A stretch of 64,000 nucleotides of DNA, from the NCBI GenBank assembly GCA_010671905.1, contig JAAHII010000001.1, positions 2,728,001 through 2,792,000 on the forward strand. Reading direction: 5' to 3'. This stretch comes from Leptolyngbya sp. SIOISBB. GTDB taxonomy: Bacteria > Cyanobacteriota > Cyanobacteriia > Phormidesmidales > Phormidesmidaceae. Positions within the stretch are counted from its first letter, which is position 1; every line of letters begins with the position of its first letter. The position numbers and the translations under genes were made by a program. The notes below the pieces were generated by a model. The model saw nothing but the letters and a program-made list of their open reading frames with translations. It had not been told where the DNA came from and did no database searches. Shown here piece by piece: positions 1 through 9,300 of the stretch.

Positions 1-68
1 AGGGGCTACCATAACCAACAGGCGTTGGCAGCTCGCACGCAACGCTGCAGGCAGTTCATCGAGTTGGC

Positions 69-2831
69 ATGCAGATCCTTTCCGTTACGCTCAAAAATTT
101 CAAAACTCACCAGGACAAGCATTTCACCTTTGCGCCCGGGACGAATGCCATTTGCGGCGAGAACGGGGCTGGCAAAACCAGCATTTTAGAAGCGATCGCC
201 TGGACCCTCTTCAACTACATAGGCGACTACGCCAAAGATGACTTAATTCGTAACGGCAGCAGCAGTGCTGAGGTGACGGTGGAGTTCATCTCCAACCATG
301 ACGAGCGGACGTACACAGTCCAACGTCACACCAATAAGGGTTACACGATTTTTGACCCCCAGCTGAACGAGCGATTGCCCTATACCCGCATCAAAGACGA
401 GGTGCTGCCTTGGTTACGCGATCATCTAGGGGTTTCCCCGGGCACTGATTTGGGTGAACTCTTTGCTCGCACCGTGGGCGTCCCCCAGGGCACCTTCACG
501 GCTGACTTTTTGCAATCAGCCGAAAATCGGAAAGCGGTTTTTGACAAGGTCCTCAAGGTCGAGGAGTACAAAACCGTCTATAAAGACCTGAACAGTCTGC
601 GCCGGTTGGCCGAAGCCAAAGTGACCGCTGTGGAGACTGAAGTCGCCGGGTATGAAGAGCAACTCGCCGGTTGGGATGCCCTACAAGCGCGTCATCAACA
701 GGTGAACACCGCCATCAACCAGAGTGAAGCTCAAATTAAAACCCTGGCAACCCAATTAGCGACCCTCCAAAAAGAACGGGATGCGCTCAAAGCTCAGGCC
801 GATCAGGTCCAGCAGTTGCAAACGCAGCGCCAGCAGGCCCAGGCCCAACTAGATGGCCAACAGCAGGCGATCGCCCTTCTGACCCAAACCTTAAATCAGG
901 CCCAAGCAGCAGCGAAAATTTGCGCCGAGACGCACGCCGCTTATCAGGCCTATCAGGAGGCTGAACAGGCACTAGAGTCCCTAAATCAGCAACAAACTGA
1001 GCGCCAATCCTGCCAAAAAAAACAACAGCAGTTACAAAAAACCCTCGATACCCGCGCCGCTGACCTGACCCGACTCAAAGTACAGCTGGAAGGCTTTGAA
1101 ACCGCAGCCCAAGAAATCCAGCAGTTACAGCCCCAAATCCAGCAACAAACCGAGTTGGAGGCACAACTCAAAGACCTGCAGCAACAGCAAACAGCCCTCG
1201 CACAGGTGCGCGGTGAACTGCAGGCGAGTGAAAAACAGTCCCGCCAACAATCCCAGCAAATTGAGCAACGACAGCAAGACCTGGCTCAGCTACAGGCTCT
1301 AGAAACCGCTGTCGCCACCCTACCCGAGGTCGAACAGCGGCGCGATCGCCTGCAGCAGCAACTCAGTCGCATTGCCGCCGCCCAACAGTTTGAGGCAGAG
1401 CTCCAGCAGTTGGTGCAGCGAGGTAAAACTACCTGCGATCGCCACCAAGCCGAAGCTACTGCGGCCCTGGAGACGTTAGCCGATTTGCAGCAAAGCATCC
1501 CGCTCTTATCGGCGGAATCCATCAAAGCTCTGCAATCAACCTTAGAGTCTGGCGTCCAGGTGAATCGAACCATGGTGGCCGACGTGGAACAAATCTTGGT
1601 CGACCTCTCCGCCCAGACCGATTCGGAACGCTTGCGATCGCAGCTGCAAGAGACGCAACAGAGCCTCGCCGACCTCAGTAAACAGCAGGCGACCCTCGCC
1701 ACCCGTCCCGACAAACAGCAGCAGCTCGCCCACTTACAAGAACAACAGCTTGCGTTAGCCAAGCACACCCAGCAATTGCAGGCACAGCTTGCCACTGAGG
1801 AATCGCTAGCGACTCAACTCACCACGACCCAGGCAACTTTGGCACAGCTCGAAAACCCCAAAGGGCGCAGTGCCGTGTTGACCAAATCACTCAAGCAGCA
1901 AACCAGTGTGCAAAAACGCTACGACGAAATGCAAGCCGCCCAAACCGGCATTCAAAAACAAATTGACGCCCTGGCAAACCAGCTAGCCTCCTTTGTTGAT
2001 CTGGATGAAGCGATCGCCACCCAAAACCAAGCCAAACAAACCCACCAAGCAGGCTATCTGCAATATCTGCAAAATGCTCAGTCGGCTCAAGCGGCTGACC
2101 GTTTAACCACAGAGTTAGCGGCTGCCCAAACCACGCTAACCGCACAGCAACAAGCCCGCGACCAAATCCAGGCTCAGCTTGATAAGGTCCAAGCCAATTT
2201 CGACCCACAAAAAGCACAGGCCGTTGATACGACGTATCAAACCGTGCGATCGGAGCGCGATCGCCTCGCGGGCGGCTTACCTAGCCAGCAGCAAATGCAG
2301 CAAGAATTACAGCGCCAACTCGATAGCCTGAAAGACTTGGCCCACAAGCGTGAGACAGCCCTTGAGGAACGCAAACAGCGCGAGCGCGTTAAGCGCTTTA
2401 TCAACTTTGCCCGCAAAGCCTATAAAGAGGCCGGTCCTCGGATTACGGAACGCTATGTGCGGCAGATTTCTAGGGAGGGCGATCGGCTCTTCCGAGAATT
2501 GCTCAATCGCCCCAATGTCGCCCTCACCTGGACACGGGATTACGAAATTCTGGTGCAAGAAGGCCCCAACACCCGCCGTTTTGTCAATTTGTCTGGGGGC
2601 GAGCAAATGTGTGCCGCGCTAGCAGTCCGCCTGGCGCTCCTCAAAGTGTTGGCCGATATTGACATTGCCTTTTTTGATGAACCCACCACCAACATGGACC
2701 GGTCACGTCGCGAGAGCCTGGCCGAAGCGATCGCTCGGATCCGTAGCTTCAATCAACTCTTCGTCATCAGCCATGATGACACGTTTGAAAAAGTGACGGA
2801 AAACGTCATCGTCGTTGAGCGCGATAGCTAA
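69..2831 (+). CDS. SbcC/Rad50-like SMC-family ATPase
   Basis: A 920-residue protein with the layout of SbcC/Rad50. The N-terminus (MQILSVTLKNFKTH) is the first strand of the ABC head, followed by Walker A GENGAGKTS near residues 31-39. A very Gln/Ala-rich coiled coil spans roughly residues 180-780. The C-terminal half of the head has the ABC signature LSGGEQM, Walker B IAFFDEPT and the switch His in VISHDD. Proteins of this family tether and process DNA ends together with an Mre11/SbcD- or NurA-type nuclease. I see no CxxC zinc hook in the middle of the coil, unlike classical Rad50. An in-frame stop at 12-14 closes the frame upstream and the first ATG matches the family start, although no clear ribosome-binding site precedes it. 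The nuclease partner, if adjacent, lies left of the window. Confidence 0.9.
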   Translation: MQILSVTLKNFKTHQDKHFTFAPGTNAICGENGAGKTSILEAIAWTLFNYIGDYAKDDLIRNGSSSAEVTVEFISNHDERTYTVQRHTNKGYTIFDPQLNERLPYTRIKDEVLPWLRDHLGVSPGTDLGELFARTVGVPQGTFTADFLQSAENRKAVFDKVLKVEEYKTVYKDLNSLRRLAEAKVTAVETEVAGYEEQLAGWDALQARHQQVNTAINQSEAQIKTLATQLATLQKERDALKAQADQVQQLQTQRQQAQAQLDGQQQAIALLTQTLNQAQAAAKICAETHAAYQAYQEAEQALESLNQQQTERQSCQKKQQQLQKTLDTRAADLTRLKVQLEGFETAAQEIQQLQPQIQQQTELEAQLKDLQQQQTALAQVRGELQASEKQSRQQSQQIEQRQQDLAQLQALETAVATLPEVEQRRDRLQQQLSRIAAAQQFEAELQQLVQRGKTTCDRHQAEATAALETLADLQQSIPLLSAESIKALQSTLESGVQVNRTMVADVEQILVDLSAQTDSERLRSQLQETQQSLADLSKQQATLATRPDKQQQLAHLQEQQLALAKHTQQLQAQLATEESLATQLTTTQATLAQLENPKGRSAVLTKSLKQQTSVQKRYDEMQAAQTGIQKQIDALANQLASFVDLDEAIATQNQAKQTHQAGYLQYLQNAQSAQAADRLTTELAAAQTTLTAQQQARDQIQAQLDKVQANFDPQKAQAVDTTYQTVRSERDRLAGGLPSQQQMQQELQRQLDSLKDLAHKRETALEERKQRERVKRFINFARKAYKEAGPRITERYVRQISREGDRLFRELLNRPNVALTWTRDYEILVQEGPNTRRFVNLSGGEQMCAALAVRLALLKVLADIDIAFFDEPTTNMDRSRRESLAEAIARIRSFNQLFVISHDDTFEKVTENVIVVERDS

Positions 2832-2895
2832 CCATCATGCTGGCACCAGCAGACCGTAAACCACGCGCCTCCTGCGATCAGGCCATAGCATTCCT

Positions 2896-3047
2896 CCAGA
2901 GACCTGATCAAGGATCCCCAATAGCAGTATGTGTTATAGCGGAATGCGGAATGCGGAGGTCGGAATGCGGAATTGAAATGCAGGCTAGAAAGCAGTTTCG
3001 ACAATCCAGGGAGACCTGATCAAAGAGCTCCAACAGTAGTATGTGTT
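2896..3047. repeat. Pair of imperfect direct repeats (about 40 bp)
   Basis: The stretch at 2896-2935 (ccagagacctgatcaaggat...gtatgtgtt) recurs with few changes at 3006-3047. The two copies lie in the 557-bp gap 2832-3388 between the SbcC-like gene and the histidine kinase. Nothing else convincing was seen in that gap apart from a 7-bp tandem repeat. The short reading frames here cross the repeats and look non-coding. Confidence 0.6.
2941..2975. repeat. 7-bp tandem repeat (GGAATGC-type STRR)
   Basis: Five consecutive heptamers can be read: GGAATGC, GGAATGC, GGAGGTC, GGAATGC, GGAATTG. Short tandemly repeated heptamers between genes are a known feature of many filamentous cyanobacterial genomes. 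No function can be assigned. Confidence 0.75.
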
Positions 3048-3388
3048 CCCTCTTGACCGACGATTGCTGACGACTGATGTGTGAAAATTGAGCGGCATCG
3101 ATCTGCCGACGGGTCGCACTAGCCCACAAAACTTCTGCACCGATGATGCACGAGTTCCCGAAATTCAAGATAGGTAGTATCACGGAAGGGGCACACTGAG
3201 AGCACCGTAACTCTCATCCGTTATCACGGGATGAAACTGGCGGACCGTTCCCCTCCGGATGGCGTATCCACATCGAAGAAAAAAATTAAGCAAGCAAGCG
3301 CCTAGGGGCAGTCCACTGATTTCTGCTAACGGTTACGTCTCATGACTCCCCCTCGATTGACAACGGTATCGCATCCTTAACTCATTCA

Positions 3389-5194
3389 ATGTCATCCGAT
3401 TACGTTGCCACCTCAGAAACTGCTCACCCGCACCCGTCACCGACGACAGGGTTATCCCTCTTCGAAAAACTGAGACCTAAACGACTCGTTGGGCAGATCG
3501 GCTACGGGTATTTAATCGCTATTTCTGTCGGCTGGGTGGGTTCGCTAGTTGGCATTGTCGTCGCCGATTATTTTCAAGGCCAAGGGACTTTTCAACTGTT
3601 AGATGCGCAAGCTCAAACCCGTTTGCTAATTGATTTTGAGGCAACTGCTAATCATGCTCAACTGCATAGTCTGCGAGCCCTCGCCTTGCAGAATGCTCAG
3701 GTAGAATACCAGCCAGAGCTATTGATATTAAGTGAAAATTTAGCCACGTTATCCCAACTGCGCCAAGACTTAGACGTTTTTTTGGCCGGTCAACCAGTGT
3801 GGCTGGCTGCTGATGCAGCGGTCTTGCAGTCACTGTTAGCGACCTACGAAAGCGTATTGCAAGAGCAGCAAACACAGATTTTGTCAGCGATCGCTGAGGA
3901 GGCCCCCACAGAGCTGTTTGTACAAGTCGCTTCGGCGGAAGGAACCGCCATGCTGACTCAGCTGCATCAAGACTTAGCCCAGCTTATTCAGGTGGCCCAA
4001 AACCAGGAAGCCATGGCTACCGATGTGATGGAGTCTGCCCAAGGGATCGAGAAATTGATCGTGATTGTCAGTCTCACCATTGCTGGCTTGTTAGCCGGGT
4101 TATTGGCTTGGCGAACGACCCAAGCGATCGCCCAACCGATCGAAAACATCACCCAGGTCGCTCGCCAAGTGACTTTGGAAGCTGACTATAGCGCTAGGGC
4201 ACAGGTTTTTCATGATGATGAAGTGGGCCTCTTAGCCATTTCCCTGAATGAGCTGATTGAACGAGTCGCAGAACGCACGCAAGCCTTGGAAACAGCGGCT
4301 GCAGACGCGATCAACCAAAATCAAACCCTCGAAAATACCCTCACAACCCTCAAGCAAACCCAGTTAAAACTGGTGCAATCCGAAAAAATGTCTTCGCTGG
4401 GGCAATTGGCCGCTGGGATTGCCCATGAAGTCAATAATCCGATGGGGTTTATTCAGGGGAACGTGCAATACGCTCGTGAATATAGCAACACGTTGTTTAA
4501 GGTGATCGACCTATTGCAGGCCCAAATTCCTAGGCTCGAAGGTGACGTAGACAAAACCCTCAAAGATGCCGATCTCGATTTTCTTCGACAAGACTTTCCT
4601 CGGGTCTTGCAGTCCATTCGCAACGGTACTGAGCGCATCAATAGTTTGGTGCTCTCGCTTCAGGTCTTTTCTCGCCTGCAAGAATCGCCCGTGAAGTCGA
4701 CCAATTTGAATGACGGACTCGAAAGTAGCCTCACGCTGTTAGGACATCGCCTGCAGTCTCAACCCAACCGCCCCGCAGTACTGGTGAAAAAGGATTTCGA
4801 AGATTTACCTATGATTGAGTGCTTGAGCAGTCAAATGAATCAAGTGTTCATGAACATCATCCGCAACGCGGTGGATGCGATCGATGCTCGCTGGCAGCAA
4901 TCTCCTGGTCATTGGCAACCCGAACTGAGGCTGAGTAGCCAATTACAATCAGAGGCCGTTCACATTCAAATCACGAACAATGGATTACCCATTCCACCGG
5001 AGGTGCAAGAAAGAATATTTGATCCTTTCTTCACCACCAAACCGATTGGTCAAGGCATCGGGCTGGGGCTATCCATTAGTTATGAAATTGTGTGCAAACA
5101 ACATTACGGCACCCTCACCTTCACCTCACCTTTTGCTGACAATGTCGGCACGCAGTTTTGCCTGTCGATCCCACTCGTGCCATCGTTTGCCTGA
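3389..5194 (+). CDS. Membrane-bound sensor histidine kinase (HAMP-HisKA-HATPase)
   Basis: A 601-residue sensor kinase. Two hydrophobic segments (about residues 36-60 and 223-243) enclose an extracytoplasmic sensing region of roughly 160 residues with no recognised domain. A HAMP-like linker follows (about 243-297), then a short coiled coil and the dimerisation/phosphoacceptor helix MSSLGQLAAGIAHEVNNP with the phosphorylated His at residue 346. The ATP-binding domain has an N-box (MNQVFMNIIRNAVDAI), DPFFTTK and the G-box GQGIGLGLSISYEIV. It should autophosphorylate in response to an unknown signal and pass the phosphate to a response regulator, but no regulator gene is adjacent, so the partner is unknown. 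The start ATG has no strong Shine-Dalgarno sequence. Confidence 0.93.
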   Translation: MSSDYVATSETAHPHPSPTTGLSLFEKLRPKRLVGQIGYGYLIAISVGWVGSLVGIVVADYFQGQGTFQLLDAQAQTRLLIDFEATANHAQLHSLRALALQNAQVEYQPELLILSENLATLSQLRQDLDVFLAGQPVWLAADAAVLQSLLATYESVLQEQQTQILSAIAEEAPTELFVQVASAEGTAMLTQLHQDLAQLIQVAQNQEAMATDVMESAQGIEKLIVIVSLTIAGLLAGLLAWRTTQAIAQPIENITQVARQVTLEADYSARAQVFHDDEVGLLAISLNELIERVAERTQALETAAADAINQNQTLENTLTTLKQTQLKLVQSEKMSSLGQLAAGIAHEVNNPMGFIQGNVQYAREYSNTLFKVIDLLQAQIPRLEGDVDKTLKDADLDFLRQDFPRVLQSIRNGTERINSLVLSLQVFSRLQESPVKSTNLNDGLESSLTLLGHRLQSQPNRPAVLVKKDFEDLPMIECLSSQMNQVFMNIIRNAVDAIDARWQQSPGHWQPELRLSSQLQSEAVHIQITNNGLPIPPEVQERIFDPFFTTKPIGQGIGLGLSISYEIVCKQHYGTLTFTSPFADNVGTQFCLSIPLVPSFA

Positions 5195-5290
5195 TCTCTG
5201 CCTCCAGAAACCAGCTGATGCATGGATGTAGCAGCATCGCAGAACTTATCCGAGCCCATCATTGAACCCAGCAAGGCATGACCCAATTGA

Positions 5291-5940
5291 CGAACAAAAA
5301 TACGTGAAGCCTTCACCGATGAAGAACGAGATTGCATCCTGTCGAGTCTGCGGTTCAGTCACTACTATCGCCACTATCACGGGTTTGTCTTAGCACTGTT
5401 CTTTCTGGGATTCCGTCCCAGTGAGCTGATCAAGTTGCAATGGAAGCATGTTGACCTTGAGGGCCGCAACATTATCGTTGCTGAGTCACTGAGGCGGGGG
5501 CCAGATGGCAAAACCGCTAGCTACGCCCGCCAGAACAGAGCTACCAAAACTGGAGACATCCGCACCCTACCGTTAGGGGCCGACCAGGTGCAGATTCTTG
5601 CCCGCCAGCGTGAACAATACCCAGACCCTAAACCTGATGCCCTGGTGTTTCGCAGTCCAAGGGGACAGGCTACCGATGACCACAACTTTTGTAACCGTAC
5701 CTGGCGGGCCATCCTCGACGCTGCCCACATTGAGCCCTACCGCCCGCCCTACACCGCTCGTCATAACTTCTTGCGACATGGGCAAAGCGGAACGGCATGA
5801 CGGACGAGCAATTAGCCTACTGGATGGGCCACAAAACCACCCGCATGGTGACGGAACACTATGGGCACCTTGACAAACAGCCGATGGTTCCCCGCTTTTC
5901 TTGGATTTCGCCCGACCAAAAATGTACACCTGATTTTTGA
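5291..5940 (+). pseudogene. Tyrosine recombinase (integrase) remnant
   Basis: Catalytic-domain remnant of a phage-type integrase. From 5291 the frame reads through the Arg-I box (FLGFRPSELIKLQW), a Lys hairpin (TKTGDIRTLPL) and the RH box (PPYTARHNF), then hits a stop at 5798-5800. The rest of the domain continues in another frame from 5797: MTDEQLAYWMGHKTTRMV, then TEHYGHLDKQP with the nucleophilic Tyr. Restoring the frame needs two single-base insertions removed between about 5768 and 5796, giving RHNF-CDMAKA-NGMTDEQ. The N-terminal arm-binding and core-binding parts are absent, with an in-frame stop at 5288-5290. It is therefore a truncated, frameshifted pseudogene. It marks the left part of an accessory block that ends near tRNA-Ala. 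Confidence 0.85.
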
Positions 5941-6301
5941 TCGTCAACGTGCACCCAACCACAAGCAGAAAAAACTTTAAGCCTACTGTTACGAGGAAAT
6001 AAGAGTTACCCCCTCTCTCAAGAGAGTCTAGAACATCTGAATTTCACAAAGGAGTCCTCTCGAAATATCATTTAAGAAATGTTTGGGCAGTCTTGTTATT
6101 CAAAAAAGATAGACAGTAAATTACAGGTATCCAGGTCTTATTTCCATTTATTTTTAGCTGAAAATATACAAGTAAAAGCTATAAGGCATTAGCGCACAGC
6201 CTGATAGAGGTAAATTATTCTCTTCAAATAAAAATAGAACAAACTTTCTATCTATCAAGACTAAATGTCCAGAAAAATATTCTTTGAGCAAGGAAAAAAT
6301 C
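5941..6301. other. AT-rich intergenic region, no gene seen
   Basis: This stretch between the integrase remnant and the large toxin-like gene is visibly richer in A and T than the flanking housekeeping DNA. No reading frame of coding character, tRNA fragment or clear terminator was found. It presumably carries the promoter of the downstream gene. The Shine-Dalgarno AAGGA at 6290-6294 fixes the ATG at 6302 as start. Confidence 0.5.
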
Positions 6302-9300
6302 ATGTATGTAAATGATTTTAGCGATAAACAGACAGGTATTGAACTAGATGATGATTTTCCAGTTTGGTCTATTGAGCAATGGAATAACAGCTATAGTCAG
6401 TGGAAAAAACTTGCAGATCCTGAAGCTTCTGTAGATTCATCGCTTCCAGTCCTTGATTTTTCATTTGATGGGGGACAGGCTCAAGACTTAAGCGGCAATG
6501 GAAATGACGGCACTATTGTTAACGGACTACCAACTTTTGGAAAAAATCGACGGGGAATGCTTTTTGTGGGTAGCGGCACACAAATTGTGGTTCCCAACAA
6601 TAAGAACCTTCGCCTGCGTAAAGGTATGACCCTCCAAGGATGGGTTTATGCCAACAGCCTAAGACAAATTGACAAATTTTCATTTCTTGACAGAGAAGAT
6701 TACGAAGAAATCGAAGATCCGAGGCAGTGTGTGCGAAGAGATGGAACCTCAGGAAACACCTACTCGGCTGCATACTCATACCTCCAGGCCGTAAGGTCTG
6801 CCTTCTATCGATATGCTGATGCTTTAGAACTTGGGACTGAGACTGTACCTGCTGCCCGTAAAGATGCTTCGTTACTTTACAAATCGAGCAGTCGGATACG
6901 TATTGCTCCTCGAACAATAGAAGAGACCAATGTCAAAAGCAGTCAGGCTTATAGTCGGAGACGATCTCTCTTAGCAGAATTCGGCATTAGGACTTCGCTT
7001 GAGACAGATAGTCGTTTGTCAGGAATTCATTTAGCCATTGACGAACTATATGAAATCATTTTGGTCGATGATGCACCACCTGCATATGACTGGCGCGAAG
7101 AACCAGTTTTCCAAACTGCACCTAGCGTACTTGCAAAAATCAATTCATACGGCCTTGACGTCGATCCTCTGACAGGGTGTCCCTATGCAATAATTTTTGT
7201 CGGAAGAAAAATATTCAAGGTGATAAGCCAAACGCCAATCGAACGCTTTCGCTGGGTATTCCTTGCAGCAACTTACGATGGCAAAACGTTGGAGTTATAT
7301 GTTGACGGTGAACGGGCAGCACGAACTGAAGTCAATAAATCAACCGTAAAAGAGAAGGTTCCGACAGAGAACCTTGTACCAGATCTTCTAGGGCAGAAAG
7401 TTTCCCAAAGCAATCTCATTGATGAATCAGATAGTCCACTGTTTGTGGGTGAACTTCCATTCGACCAAGGTTATTCGGAAGGGATAATTGATGAGATTAA
7501 AGTTTTCGATTATCCTCGTTCAGCCGAAGCGATCGCTCGAGAATATTATCGAGCACGTCCATTGGCTACGTTTTCGTTCTACTCAGGTCGCACGGATGGT
7601 TCAGCTGGCCGTAAAGACATTGGTTTTACAGCAGGAGCTGCATCGATTGTTTGTGACACACACATCAATAGTCAAGGAAAATCCCAAGGCAAGGGAAATT
7701 GTTTATTATTGCCAGGATTCGACGCTGCATTTTTCTTTAATATCCACGAGCTACAGGAAAGATGGCAAACTCCGTATCCAACAGTAGCTATCGAGCCAGA
7801 AGCTAACTCTGGTTCGATCACCTTTCAAGCATGGGTAAATCCACAAAAGGCACCATCCAATTTTCCCACCAACACCGATGTAGGCACAGTGCCGCAGATA
7901 TTGTTTGCTCAAGGTTCACCACCCTATAACCCATTCTGGCTTCGATTAGACAGCACAGGCAGATTGGTTTGGACGGTCAGGCTCCACGGATCAGAAATAA
8001 CGCTCATCGCTCTCAAGCCGCTTGAAGCCGGACACTGGCAGTCGATTGCGGCAACCTACAATGAGTTTGATGGCATTATGCGACTCTTTATTGGTGGCAT
8101 GCCTGTAGGTGCTAAGCCCACTCCTTGGCTTGGTTGTCCATTAGAAATTGATTGGGCAGGTGGGTTTTATGCAGGTGGTCCGACGCCTTACTGCCCAGCG
8201 ATTAAGATGGACGAAATAACGCTCTATCCATTTGCCCGAACCAGAGAGGAAATAGCGCGAGATGCGACCTATTTCGATGATCCGTGCGGGGTGAGGCAAC
8301 CAGGGTTGTTTCCGTCGCAGTCGCCAGTCGATGGATATGGAGGTATACAGGATGCACTTGACCAACCTATCCAAACGCAGCCAGGTGGTCTACTCGACTG
8401 TAGCAGAGCGATTTGCAATGATGAACAGTGGAATAACTGGCAACAAGGCGGCTTTGTCGGTAATTTCTCCGACGTCACGATCGATCCTACTGGGGGAACG
8501 GGAACTGTTCCAAATTGTTCTATTGCTAAATGTACGCCAGAGGCCTACGCTGCATGGCTGGCACATGAGCAGGAACAACGGAACCTGGTAAGCGCTTATC
8601 AACAAACCAGTATCGATTGTTCTATTGCCAGATGTACAGAGGAACAGTCTGCTGTTTATGAAAGGCAGATATGGCAGCAATACGAGGCAGCACTAAAGCA
8701 AGCGTTCGATACTACACCTCCTGATCAGGATGAGTGCGGACCAATTAACTGTTGCCCTGCACCTTTCGCTCAAACAGCTTCGGAGGATGCTGGTGTTACT
8801 AACGAAGAAAGTACGGGAGATGATAGTGATAAGACATCGACGGAAGAAACTTCAGAAGACTCAGATGAGGAGAAGCCGCCTAAGTCCAATGTGACAGTTA
8901 GTACCTCTGAGGTGGATGAGTCAGGCAACACATTTATCAGAGGAGTGCGTTGGAAGGGCGGCCCTCGAGATGGACAAAGGGTATCAGGGGAATGGACTTG
9001 GACGGTATATTTTGAAGATGGTTCGACCGCCAATTACCAAATAATGTGCTACGAGGGCGACTGTCTAGTCTCAACTGGCAATGAGGATGATTTAGCAACA
9101 GGTGATGGTGGTGATGCATTACCGACTGATGACGCCCAAGTCGAAGACTCCCCTGATGACAACCAAAGCGATACCAGTGGTACTGGAACATCACCGGATA
9201 CAGGAGGGACAGCCGATACTAACAACCCAGAAGTCGATTCGATATTGTCGGATACTGGTACAGGTCAACGCTTAGAGCCGACCTTCGATCCCCTGGCAGA

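Noticed and set aside
1286-1795. 169-codon Cys/Ser-rich frame antisense to the SbcC-like gene
   Set aside because: An artefact of Gln/Ala-rich coiled-coil codons read on the other strand.
2908-3183. Minus-strand 91-codon frame in the 2832-3388 gap
   Set aside because: It crosses the heptamer array and both direct repeats, so its composition is repeat-driven; no ribosome site or known domain.
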